Positions 25,731 through 33,970 of a stretch of DNA of 64,000 nt are shown piece by piece. The position numbers and the translations under genes were made by a program. The notes under the pieces are model-generated. The model was not told the origin of the DNA. It was given only the letters and a program-made list of their open reading frames with translations, and did no database searches. Source of the stretch: Verrucomicrobiota bacterium. Lineage in GTDB: Bacteria; Verrucomicrobiota; Verrucomicrobiia; Opitutales; Opitutaceae. Where the stretch lies: NCBI GenBank assembly GCA_016222805.1, contig JACRQG010000037.1, positions 124,001 through 188,000 of the forward strand. Direction: 5' to 3'. The first letter of the stretch is position 1. Each line of letters begins with the position of its first letter.

Positions 25731-28700
25731 GTGAAGTGCCCTCCCCGCCTCTTCCACCGGGCGCTGGCCCGCGCCGCGCCGGCCTTCGTGGCGGCCGCGT
25801 GGCTTTCGGTGCCGCCCGCCCGCGGCGCGGAGCCGGCGCTGACCGCAACGCCCGCGCTGCGGCACGCCGTGTCGCGCTGGGAGATGAAGGACGGCCTGCC
25901 GCTCAACAAGGTGCGTGCGCTCGCCCAAACCCCCGACGGTTACCTCTGGGTCGGCACCTTCAACGGACTGGCCCGCTTCGACGGCGTGCGCTTCCGCGTG
26001 TACGACGTGGCGAATTCGCCCGCGCTGCGGCACGACGGCATCGAGAGCCTCGTGGTCGACGCGCAGGGGCGTCTCTGGGTGGGGGACACCGCCGGCGGCC
26101 TGGCGGTGCGGACAGCGGACGGATTCCGCCGCGTCGACCTGCCCCCGGAGTGGCCGGGCAAACCCGTGCTGCGCCTCGCCGCCACCCCGCGCGGTGCGGT
26201 GTGGGCGGTCAACGAGGAGGGCACGGCCCTGTGTCTCCGGGAAGGGGCGCCGCCGCAGCTCGCCCGGCAGCGGGCCCACCCGAGCCTGTTTGCCGTCGAC
26301 CGCGACGGCGTCGCCTGGATGGCGGCGGCGGGCCGGCTCCTCCGGATCGACGAGGCGGACGGAGCGGCGACGGACGCCGGCCTGGCCCTCGCCGGGGCCT
26401 GGCAGGCGCTGTTTCCCGCGCAGGCCGGAGGTGTGTGGATCTTGCACGAGGGGCGACTGCGGCGCTGGCAGGCAGGCCGGTGGGTGGAAGATCGCGGGAC
26501 CGGCGACTGGGGCACAATCGTGCTCGCGGCCTTCCTGGAAACCCGCGACGGGCGCCTTTTCGGCGGCAGCTTCAAGGAAGGCGTCCGCATCCTGCACCCG
26601 GATGGCGCGGTGGAGCGCCTCGACGAGACAGTCGGACTGGGGCACAACTGGGCGTATTGTGTTTTTGAGGACCGGGAAGGCACGGTGTGGGTCGGCACCG
26701 GCAACGGCGGGTTGCACGGGATCAACCCGCGCCGGGTGACCATGGTCGATGCGCCGGATCACTGGCGCAGCAGCGCGGTGCTTTCGGTGGCCCCAGCGGC
26801 GGCCGGTGGCCTGTGGATCGGCACGGAGGGCGGCGGGGTCTACCGGCTGCAGGACGGCACGGTCACCAACCTGCCGCAACGGACCGGCATCTGGCAGGCG
26901 GTCGCCAACAGCGTGCTCGAGGACCGGTCGGGGCGCCTCTGGGTGGGCACCTGGAGCACGGGCCTGCGGCGGCTGGAGGACGGCGAACTGCGACCCGCCT
27001 ATCCGCCGGCCGGCGGGCGCAACGTCGTGCTCACGGTCTTCGAGGCGCGCGACGGCGCCATCTGGGTCGGCACCCGCGACGGTCCGGGGCGGCTGCGCGG
27101 CGGCGAGTGGGAGTGGTTCGAGCGCGAGCCGTCGCTGCGCGGCGGCACGGTGCGCTGCTTTGCCGAGCAGTCCGACGGCACCGTGTGGTGCGGCCGGGAT
27201 GACGGTGCGCTGGTGCGCCTCGGCCCCGGCGGCGTGCGCCGCTTCGGCGCGGGCGACGGCCTCGCGGGCGACCCGGTGCGCACGCTCCTCGCCGACGCCG
27301 ACGGCACGCTGTGGATCGGCACCCGCCGCGGCCTCGGCCGCTTCCGCGACGGCCGCTTCGCCCTGCTCACCACGCGCCACGGGCTGCCGCACGACGTGAT
27401 TTGCCAGATCCTCGACGACGGCGCCGGACACCTTTGGATCGGCTCGCTCGGCGGCATCTTTCGTGCGGCGCGGGCCTCCCTCCATCGGGCCGCCGATGGC
27501 CAGGCCGACACGGTGCCCTGCCTGGTGTGCGACCACACGAGCGGACTCGCCACGCTGGAACTCTCCGGCCAGGGCCAGCCGGCCGGGTGCCGCACGCCGG
27601 ACGGACGCCTCTGGTTCGCCACCGGCAAAGGGCTGGCGAGCCTCGATCCCGCCACGGTGCGCGCCAACCCGCTGGCCCCGCCCGTGCGGATCGAGGAGGT
27701 GCTGGTCGACGGCGTCGTGCTGCCGGCGGGAACGGGCGAGGTGGTGCGGGTGCCGCCCGGCGGACGCCGGTTCGAGTTTCGCTACACCGGGCTCAGCCTC
27801 ACCAACCCGGGCCGCGTGGGCTTCCGGCACCGCCTGCGCGGCCTGCACGACGACTGGTACGACGCCGACACCCGTCGCGCCGCCGTGTACGCGCAGCTCG
27901 AACCGGGGCGTTACGAGTTCCAGGTGACGGCGCGCAACGCCGACGGCGTCTGGAACGACAGCGGCGCCACCCTTGCCGTGCGGGTGCTGCCGCACTTCTG
28001 GCAGACGTGGTGGTTCCGCTCCGCCGCCTGGGCCGGTTCGGTCGCCGCCGCGGGTCTCGGCGTGGCGTGGATCGTGCGCCGCCGCTCACGCCGCCGCCTC
28101 GCGGCGCTCGAACGCCAGCAGACCCTCGAGCGCGAGCGCGGCCGCATCGCCCGCGACATCCACGACGATCTCGGCAGCAGCCTCACGCGCATCGTGATGC
28201 TCAGCGAATCGGCGCGGGCCGGCGTCGATCCCCCGGAGCAAGTCGCGGCCCACCTCGACGAAATCAACCAGACCTCCCGCGAGCTCACCGTGCGGATGGG
28301 CGAGATCGTCTGGGCGGTGAACCCCGAGCACGACACCCTCGACAGCTTCGCAAGTTTTGCCGGCAACCACGCCCGCGCCTTCCTCGAGCGCGCCGGAGTG
28401 CGCTGCCGCCTCGACGTGCCGGTGGCGCTGCCCGCCCTGCCCCTGGACTCGGCGGTCCGGCATCACCTGTTCCTCGCCTTCAAGGAGGCCGTGCACAACG
28501 CCGCCCGCCACGCGGGCGCCACCGCCGTGCGAATCAACCTCACCTACGACGGCGGACCGCTCGTCCTGAGCGTGCAGGACGACGGCCGCGGCTTCGCCCC
28601 CGCCGCGGCCGCCGGCACCGGCCACGGCCTCGCCAACATGGCCCGCCGCCTCGCCGATCTCGGCGGACGCTGCGAGATCGACAGCGCTCCCGGCCGCGGC

Positions 28701-28769
28701 TGCACCGTGCGCTTCCAGGTCGTCCTGCCGCGCGCGGACTCCACAAGCGGCAGTCATGGGAACCTATGA
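25731..28769 (+). CDS. Sensor histidine kinase with periplasmic two-component-regulator propeller (hybrid PUL-type sensor)
   Basis: The protein has 1012 residues from GTG 25731. A signal or anchor at about 8-33 precedes a roughly 14-blade propeller (residues about 50-680) built from repeats such as DGYLWVGTFNGLARFDG and GRLWVGTWSTGL. A Y_Y_Y immunoglobulin-like domain follows at about 690-755, then a membrane helix at about 757-782. The HisKA_3 dimer helix carries phospho-acceptor His811 in RIARDIHDDLGSS, and the HATPase domain has AFKEAVHNAARHAGA and GHGLANMARR. The design matches sensors that detect polysaccharide fragments in the periplasm, except that the regulator is a separate gene. An ATG at 25566 would overlap the divergent gene and give an Arg-rich leader, so the GTG is preferred. 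The regulator gene overlaps its end. Confidence 0.92.
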   Translation: MKCPPRLFHRALARAAPAFVAAAWLSVPPARGAEPALTATPALRHAVSRWEMKDGLPLNKVRALAQTPDGYLWVGTFNGLARFDGVRFRVYDVANSPALRHDGIESLVVDAQGRLWVGDTAGGLAVRTADGFRRVDLPPEWPGKPVLRLAATPRGAVWAVNEEGTALCLREGAPPQLARQRAHPSLFAVDRDGVAWMAAAGRLLRIDEADGAATDAGLALAGAWQALFPAQAGGVWILHEGRLRRWQAGRWVEDRGTGDWGTIVLAAFLETRDGRLFGGSFKEGVRILHPDGAVERLDETVGLGHNWAYCVFEDREGTVWVGTGNGGLHGINPRRVTMVDAPDHWRSSAVLSVAPAAAGGLWIGTEGGGVYRLQDGTVTNLPQRTGIWQAVANSVLEDRSGRLWVGTWSTGLRRLEDGELRPAYPPAGGRNVVLTVFEARDGAIWVGTRDGPGRLRGGEWEWFEREPSLRGGTVRCFAEQSDGTVWCGRDDGALVRLGPGGVRRFGAGDGLAGDPVRTLLADADGTLWIGTRRGLGRFRDGRFALLTTRHGLPHDVICQILDDGAGHLWIGSLGGIFRAARASLHRAADGQADTVPCLVCDHTSGLATLELSGQGQPAGCRTPDGRLWFATGKGLASLDPATVRANPLAPPVRIEEVLVDGVVLPAGTGEVVRVPPGGRRFEFRYTGLSLTNPGRVGFRHRLRGLHDDWYDADTRRAAVYAQLEPGRYEFQVTARNADGVWNDSGATLAVRVLPHFWQTWWFRSAAWAGSVAAAGLGVAWIVRRRSRRRLAALERQQTLERERGRIARDIHDDLGSSLTRIVMLSESARAGVDPPEQVAAHLDEINQTSRELTVRMGEIVWAVNPEHDTLDSFASFAGNHARAFLERAGVRCRLDVPVALPALPLDSAVRHHLFLAFKEAVHNAARHAGATAVRINLTYDGGPLVLSVQDDGRGFAPAAAAGTGHGLANMARRLADLGGRCEIDSAPGRGCTVRFQVVLPRADSTSGSHGNL
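28754..28769. promoter_or_regulatory. Inverted repeat TCATGG-N4-CTATGA, site 1
   Basis: This near-palindrome spans the last codons and the stop of the sensor-kinase gene, directly before the probable regulator start at 28771. The same motif, with perfect arms, lies at 29441-29456. Both sites are followed by CATG. It may be a binding site of the NarL-type regulator allowing self-control, but that is inference. Its overlap with coding sequence could also mean partial coincidence. Confidence 0.45.
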
Positions 28770-28770
28770 C

Positions 28771-29433
28771 ATGCCGTCCGCCGTTTCCGCCGCTATGCTG
28801 CCCCGCGTGAACCTCCGCCTTTGCCTCGTCGAGGACGATGCCCGCCTGCGCGGTCTCATGGCCGGCTGGCTGCAGCGCGAGCCCGGCTTCGAGGTGGTCG
28901 CCCAGTACGGCAGCACCGAAGCGGCAGTGGCCTCCCTGCCCGGCGACCGGCCCGACGTCGTCCTGGTCGACATCAACCTGCCCGGCCAGAGCGGCATCGA
29001 GTGTGTGCGCCAGCTGAAACCGCTGCTGCCGGCCACGCAATTCGCCATGGTCACGGTGTACGAGGACGCCGACCGGATCTTCCAGGCCCTCGCGGTCGGC
29101 GCCACCGGTTACCTGCTGAAACAGACCCCGCGCGCGGAACTGATCGCCGCGATCCGGGAGCTGCACGCCGGCGGCTCGCCGATGAGCACCAACATCGCCC
29201 GCAAGGTCGTGCAGTCCTTCCACCGCATGCCCGCCGCCCCCCAGGGGGAGGCCGCCCTCACCCCCCGGGAGCGGCAGGTGCTCGACGAACTCGTGCGCGG
29301 CCTGCTCTACAAGGAGATCGCCGACGCCCTCGGGATCAGCATGGGCACGCTCCACACGTACATCCGGCGGATCTACGAGAAACTGCACGTGCACTCCCGC
29401 GCCCAGGCGGTCGCCAAGGTGACGCAAAAATAA
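28771..29433 (+). CDS. NarL/LuxR-family response regulator
   Basis: The protein has 220 residues with start 28771. The receiver domain (about 15-135) has acidic pair Glu21-Asp22-Asp23, phospho-acceptor Asp67 in VVLVDINLPGQSG, and the conserved Lys in GYLLKQTPRAEL. The C-terminal LuxR helix-turn-helix (about 155-215) has LTPRERQVLDELVRG, YKEIADALGISMGTL and HTYIRRIYEKLHVHSRAQAV. Other possible starts are ATG 28756, ATG 28798 and GTG 28807; I favour 28771 because GGGAA precedes it by about 8 bases. The two overlapping or abutting genes form a two-component pair, with phosphotransfer from His811 of the kinase to Asp67. The likely targets are the downstream polysaccharide-utilisation genes. Confidence 0.92.
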   Translation: MPSAVSAAMLPRVNLRLCLVEDDARLRGLMAGWLQREPGFEVVAQYGSTEAAVASLPGDRPDVVLVDINLPGQSGIECVRQLKPLLPATQFAMVTVYEDADRIFQALAVGATGYLLKQTPRAELIAAIRELHAGGSPMSTNIARKVVQSFHRMPAAPQGEAALTPRERQVLDELVRGLLYKEIADALGISMGTLHTYIRRIYEKLHVHSRAQAVAKVTQK

Positions 29434-29440
29434 CCGCCCC

Positions 29441-29490
29441 TCATAGACTCCTATGACATGACCGCAGCCGGCGCGGCCTGTTAATATTAC
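29441..29490 (+). promoter_or_regulatory. Inverted repeat TCATAG-N4-CTATGA (site 2) with probable promoter of the TonB receptor run
   Basis: Perfect 6-bp arms at 29441-29446 and 29451-29456 flank ACTC. About 25 bp later comes TAATAT (29482-29487), an unusually AT-rich -10-like hexamer. The matching -35 position (29459-29464, TGACCG) is poor, as in activator-dependent promoters, and the palindrome abuts it. This fits activation of the receptor and hydrolase genes by the preceding regulator (inference). Confidence 0.5.
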
Positions 29491-29613
29491 CGGGTTACCT
29501 TCATGCCGACTGATCGCCAGGGTCGGGCTTGGGGATTCGGGCTGAGCTGAGCCGAACCCCAAGGACTGACCCCTTCTGCCCCTCTCTCCCCGCGCTGGCC
29601 GCTGCTCGCCACC

Positions 29614-32565
29614 GTGCTCCTGACCAACATCGCCCCGGGGCCGGCGGCCCGGGGCGCCGCCGCCGGCCCGGCGCCCGCGGCGCCGGCCGACATCGTCGCG
29701 CTGTCGCCGTTCACCGTCACCTCCGCCACCGAGAAGGGTTACCTCGCCACGCAGACCCTCAACGGCACCCGCCTCAACACCTCGCTGCGCGACGTCGGCG
29801 CGGCCATGACGATCTTCACCGAACGCCTGCTCGACGATCTCGCGGCAGCCAGCCTCAACGACCTCGTCGCCTTCGCGCCCAACACCGATCCCTACGTCGG
29901 CAGCGTCCTCGACACCTCGGGCAACGGCAACGCGTTCCTCACCACGCAGAGTCCGCAATACGTGACCCGCGGCGGCAACACCGCCCTCATCAGCCAGGAT
30001 TTCTTCAGCACGCCCGCCGTGCCGCCCGACCGCTACAACGCCGAGAACCTCACCTTCACCCGCGGACCCAACGCCATCCTCTTCGGCCTCGGCAACCCCG
30101 CCGGCGCCTTCACCTCCGCCACCAAACGCGCCCAGTTCAAGGACGCCTACCAGGCCGAACTGCGCGGAGACGACCACGGCGGACTGCGCGCCTCCGTCGA
30201 CGTGAACCGCGTTCTCGTGCCCCGCCGCCTTGCCCTGCGCTACGCCGGCCTGCGGGAGGACGCCGAGGGTTTCCGCGAGCCCAGCGGCAACGAGCAGCGC
30301 CGCCACTTCCTGACCGCCCGCTACACGCCGTTCCGCACCACGTCGCTGCGGGCGAACTACGAGTTCGGCCAGCTGAAGACCCTGGCGATCCGCCCGTGGC
30401 CTTCGTACGACGGTGTCACCCCGTGGATCGACGCCGGCCGCCCGCTGCTCGCCACCGCCGGGAGCGGCCGCACGCCACCGGCCGGCATCCAGAATGCCTA
30501 CGGCGCGGCCGCGCAGAGCCTCCTGGTCACCGACCACACGCCCGCTGGCACCGTGGTTGCGCCGATGAGCTGGCTCAACCAGGGCCGCAGTGCCAACCCC
30601 TCGTTTCCCAATTATCCCAACCTCGCGACCTTCCGGTCGCTGGTGAACCCGGACCTTTTCCCCCTGACCGCCAACGTCCCCGGTCAGGGCGCGCGGCGCG
30701 ACCTCGACTTCCACACCTTCGGCGCGAGCTGGGAACAGCAGATTGGCCGCGACTTCTTCCTCGAGGCCGCGTTCAACCGCACGCTGAGCGACACCCTCGT
30801 CAATTCGTCCTTCGGCGGGCAGAACGACCGCCTCTACGTCGACGTCAACCGCCAGCTCCCGAACGGTGCGCCCAACCCCAACGTCGGGATGCTCTACGTC
30901 GACTCGTTCGCCAATGTGCTGCCGAACAAATTCGTCGGCGCGACCGAGCGGCTGATGCTCTCCTATGAACTCGATTTCGCGAGGTACTGGCCGCGGGCGG
31001 GCCGCTGGCTCGGCCGCCATCGCGTCGCGGCGTTCGGCGAGCGCGGGATCTCCGACAACTGGGGCAGCCAGAATCCGTCCCAGAATCTCACGCCGCTGCC
31101 CACCGCCAACGCCTCGATCCTCGATCTTACCAACCGGATCCTCTTCCGCTACTACCTCGACCCGGCCCGGGGCGCGACCACCGCCGGCTTCAATGCCGCC
31201 GAACGCTATCCGGTGGTCTTTGGCGGCGACCCCCTGCCCGCGCGCAATGCCAGCGGAGTCACGCCCGGACTGGTAGCCATCTTCGGCGGCACCTCCGCAC
31301 AGACGCGCCTCTGGACCCGCGCCTTCGCGTCGCAGAGCACCTTTTGGCAGGAACGCCTCGTGATCACCTTCGGGATGCGCGAGGACACGCAGGTCACCTA
31401 CCGCGGCACCCAGACCGACTTCAACCCGTGGCGCGACAGCCGCGGCATCTACCCGAACCCCCGTTTCTTTGGCGCCAAGCGCTACTTCCCGGGCAGTCGC
31501 CTGCAGGTCGAGGGTCAGACCCACACCCGCGGCGCGGTCCTGCACGCGCTGCCGTGGCTGAGCCTGTTCGCCAACCAGTCCAACAACCTGCAGCCAAACG
31601 CCACCCAACGCGACCTCGCCGGACGGCTCGTGCCCAACCAGGAGGGCGACGGCGAGGACTACGGCCTGAAGTTCAACCTGCTGCAGGGGCGCGTCGTCGC
31701 CGACGTGCTCTACTACAAGAACTACGGCCGCAACCGGCCGGACCAGACCGTAGCCAACGGCCTGCACGGCAACTTCCAGAACGACATCAACGCCATCTGG
31801 ACCACGCTTGCCGCCCGGGAGAACAAACCGGAGTACCTTGCGAATCCGTACGCCTACACCGGCTCGGTGTGGTTCGACACCAACACCGGCTACTCCGACG
31901 GCTACGAGGCCAGCGTGACAGCCAATCTCACGCCCGCGTGGCGGCTCACCGTCAACGGCAGCAAGCGCGGCCCCGGCGAGACCATCGAGCGCGGCCCCCT
32001 GACGCGCGGCTATCTCGCGCAGTACCTGCCGCAGTGGAAGGCCAATGCGGCCTGGATGAGCACGCCGCTCGTCGAGGGTTCGTCCGGCGGCGGCACGATC
32101 GCCAGTGCGGTGGGCCGCCTCGAAAACACCCTGGCGAGCTTCAACGCCCTCGCCGCGCTGCCCACCGACAGCCTCTTCGCGCCGGAGTGGGCGGCCAACC
32201 TGATCACCAGCTACGACTTCGCCACCACCTCACGCCTTCGCGGGGTCTCGCTCGGTGCGAGCGCCAACGTGCGCGGGCCGACCGTCATCGGTTTCGCCGA
32301 GACCGCCGCCGGCGTGGCCATCGCCGACCGTCCCTACTACGCCCGGAAGTTCGCAACCACCGGCGCCTGGATCTCCTACCGGCGCAAACTGCCCGGAAAC
32401 GTCAACTGGCGCCTGCAGCTCAACGTCCGCAACGCCCTCGACGAAAACAAGCTCTTCCCCCATCGCGCCGTCGATCGCCGCGACGGCACGGGCCGCCCCG
32501 CCATCGCCATCTACCGCCTCAACGAGCCCCGCACGTTCCTCCTCACGTCGAGCTTCAGCCTCTGA
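29614..32565 (+). CDS. TonB-dependent receptor (second type)
   Basis: The coding frame is clear to a C-terminal aromatic-rich strand (FLLTSSFSL). The first GTG, 29614, gives 983 residues with a short hydrophobic start, then APADIVALSPFTVTSATEKG, the usual leader of verrucomicrobial receptors. The plug at about 45-160 has SLNDLVAFAPNTDPYVG and FTRGPNAILFGLGNPAGAF, and a barrel follows. It has no CarboxypepD-reg domain, unlike the other receptor. The start is uncertain: the residues just before GTG (SPRWPLLAT) would complete a better signal peptide, but only CTG codons precede it back to an in-frame TGA at 29548. It heads the run of SGNH, sulfatase, GH99-like and GH127 genes and probably imports fragments of their substrate. 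Confidence 0.9.
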   Translation: MLLTNIAPGPAARGAAAGPAPAAPADIVALSPFTVTSATEKGYLATQTLNGTRLNTSLRDVGAAMTIFTERLLDDLAAASLNDLVAFAPNTDPYVGSVLDTSGNGNAFLTTQSPQYVTRGGNTALISQDFFSTPAVPPDRYNAENLTFTRGPNAILFGLGNPAGAFTSATKRAQFKDAYQAELRGDDHGGLRASVDVNRVLVPRRLALRYAGLREDAEGFREPSGNEQRRHFLTARYTPFRTTSLRANYEFGQLKTLAIRPWPSYDGVTPWIDAGRPLLATAGSGRTPPAGIQNAYGAAAQSLLVTDHTPAGTVVAPMSWLNQGRSANPSFPNYPNLATFRSLVNPDLFPLTANVPGQGARRDLDFHTFGASWEQQIGRDFFLEAAFNRTLSDTLVNSSFGGQNDRLYVDVNRQLPNGAPNPNVGMLYVDSFANVLPNKFVGATERLMLSYELDFARYWPRAGRWLGRHRVAAFGERGISDNWGSQNPSQNLTPLPTANASILDLTNRILFRYYLDPARGATTAGFNAAERYPVVFGGDPLPARNASGVTPGLVAIFGGTSAQTRLWTRAFASQSTFWQERLVITFGMREDTQVTYRGTQTDFNPWRDSRGIYPNPRFFGAKRYFPGSRLQVEGQTHTRGAVLHALPWLSLFANQSNNLQPNATQRDLAGRLVPNQEGDGEDYGLKFNLLQGRVVADVLYYKNYGRNRPDQTVANGLHGNFQNDINAIWTTLAARENKPEYLANPYAYTGSVWFDTNTGYSDGYEASVTANLTPAWRLTVNGSKRGPGETIERGPLTRGYLAQYLPQWKANAAWMSTPLVEGSSGGGTIASAVGRLENTLASFNALAALPTDSLFAPEWAANLITSYDFATTSRLRGVSLGASANVRGPTVIGFAETAAGVAIADRPYYARKFATTGAWISYRRKLPGNVNWRLQLNVRNALDENKLFPHRAVDRRDGTGRPAIAIYRLNEPRTFLLTSSFSL

Positions 32566-32572
32566 GTCCCGC

Positions 32573-33970
32573 ATGGAATTTCCCACCCGTCGTCGCTTCC
32601 TCGCCGCCGCCACGGCCGCCAGCTTTGCGCTGCCGCCGCTGCTCTTCGGCGCGGCCACGAAGAAGGCCGCGCCGCCGAAACCCGCCCCACCCGCGGTGCC
32701 CGGAATCGCTCCATTCGCGATCGAGGACGACACCCTCGTCGTTCCCGCCGGCCTCTACCGCATCGGCGGAGGACGCGAGGTGCGCGTCACCGCCGCCGCG
32801 CGGCTGGCAATCGCCCCGGTCGACATCGTCACCGTGCGCGACGAGGAGTTGCAGCTCTCGCCGGAAAAGCCCGGCGGTTTCTTCACCGGCACGAAACTGG
32901 CCGGCACCCGGGCCGCCAACATCGGCGCCTTCCGCTCCTTGATCGAGGAGAGTGTCGCGCTCCGCACCCCCGCGGGCCGCCCGCTCCGCCCGGGCGAAGA
33001 CTACCTCGTGTCCGCCCCCTTCGCCCTGCTTGGGCTCGGCTCGCGCCCGGGCGTCACCGCGGCGGACAAGGTCCTGGCCACCTATGCGCATTACCGCCAG
33101 CGCATCGACCTCGTCGCCGTCGACGCGCACGGCGCGCCGTTCCTCGTGCCCGGGGTTCCCCACGTCGCAACCCCCGCGATTCCCTCCGCTCCGGCCGGTG
33201 CCACCCCGATCGCCACCGTCTACCGGCCGTTCGGCGCACGCACGCTCGAGGCGGTGCACGTGTTTCCGATCGTCGCGACCGCCCGCGACGCCACGACCAC
33301 CACCACCCGCGGCCGGGTGCCCAGGACCCTCGCCAAGCTGGAGCGCGGGGAACCGGTCACCGTGGCCTGCTGGGGCGACTCGATCACCGTCGGCGCCGAC
33401 GTCGAGCCCTCCGAGGCGTGGGCCAACCGGCTGCGCACCGAACTCTCCGCCCGTTTCCCGCGCGCCCGCCTCACCCATCGCAACCACAGCATCGGCGGCA
33501 CCAAGACCGCGCAGTGGCTGCACAACGGCAACTTCCCCGGCCTGCCGAAGCAGAACCCGGAAAAGTGCCGGTTCGACCTCGTGCTCGCCGAAAAGCCCGA
33601 CCTCGTGGTGATGGAGTTTCTCAACGACATCACGTTCGGGGAGGACGTCCTCGAGACGACCTACGCGCGCATCCACGAGGCCTTCGCCGCCCGCGGCATC
33701 GAGTGGATCCTTGTCACGCCCAGCCAGAAGGTGCCCTCGGATTTCAACCTGGCCGAGATGAAGGACGGGCAGCCGCGGTTGCTCGATGCCTTCCTGCGAC
33801 GTTTCGCCGACCGGCACGGCTACGCCCTCGCCGACACCGCCGCACGCTGGAAGCACCTGTACCGCGAGGGCATCCCGTACTTCGCGCTCTTTGCCAACGC
33901 CTACAACCACCCCAACGCCTTCGGCCACGGGCTGTTCATCGAGGAGATCCTCCGATGCCTGGAAGGCTGA
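32573..33970 (+). CDS. Exported SGNH/GDSL-type hydrolase (carbohydrate esterase-like)
   Basis: The protein has 465 residues. TRRRFLAAATAASFALP is a Tat signal. An N-terminal beta-rich domain (about 45-255) precedes the SGNH domain (about 262-465). Block I is VACWGDSITVGADV with the nucleophile Ser, the block-II-like Gly is in HSIGGTKTAQW, MEFLNDITFG supplies Asn, and NHPNAFGHGLF supplies the catalytic His with its partner. Members remove acetyl or other ester groups from polysaccharides. The gene begins 7 bp after the receptor stop, and its end overlaps the sulfatase start by 16 bp, so it is firmly within the operon. It probably de-esterifies the same sulfated glycan. Confidence 0.85.
   Translation: MEFPTRRRFLAAATAASFALPPLLFGAATKKAAPPKPAPPAVPGIAPFAIEDDTLVVPAGLYRIGGGREVRVTAAARLAIAPVDIVTVRDEELQLSPEKPGGFFTGTKLAGTRAANIGAFRSLIEESVALRTPAGRPLRPGEDYLVSAPFALLGLGSRPGVTAADKVLATYAHYRQRIDLVAVDAHGAPFLVPGVPHVATPAIPSAPAGATPIATVYRPFGARTLEAVHVFPIVATARDATTTTTRGRVPRTLAKLERGEPVTVACWGDSITVGADVEPSEAWANRLRTELSARFPRARLTHRNHSIGGTKTAQWLHNGNFPGLPKQNPEKCRFDLVLAEKPDLVVMEFLNDITFGEDVLETTYARIHEAFAARGIEWILVTPSQKVPSDFNLAEMKDGQPRLLDAFLRRFADRHGYALADTAARWKHLYREGIPYFALFANAYNHPNAFGHGLFIEEILRCLEG

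Noticed and set aside
28540-31767. 1075-codon open frame on the minus strand
   Set aside because: It lies opposite the sensor kinase, regulator and TonB receptor genes. No known motif, and composition typical of an antisense shadow.
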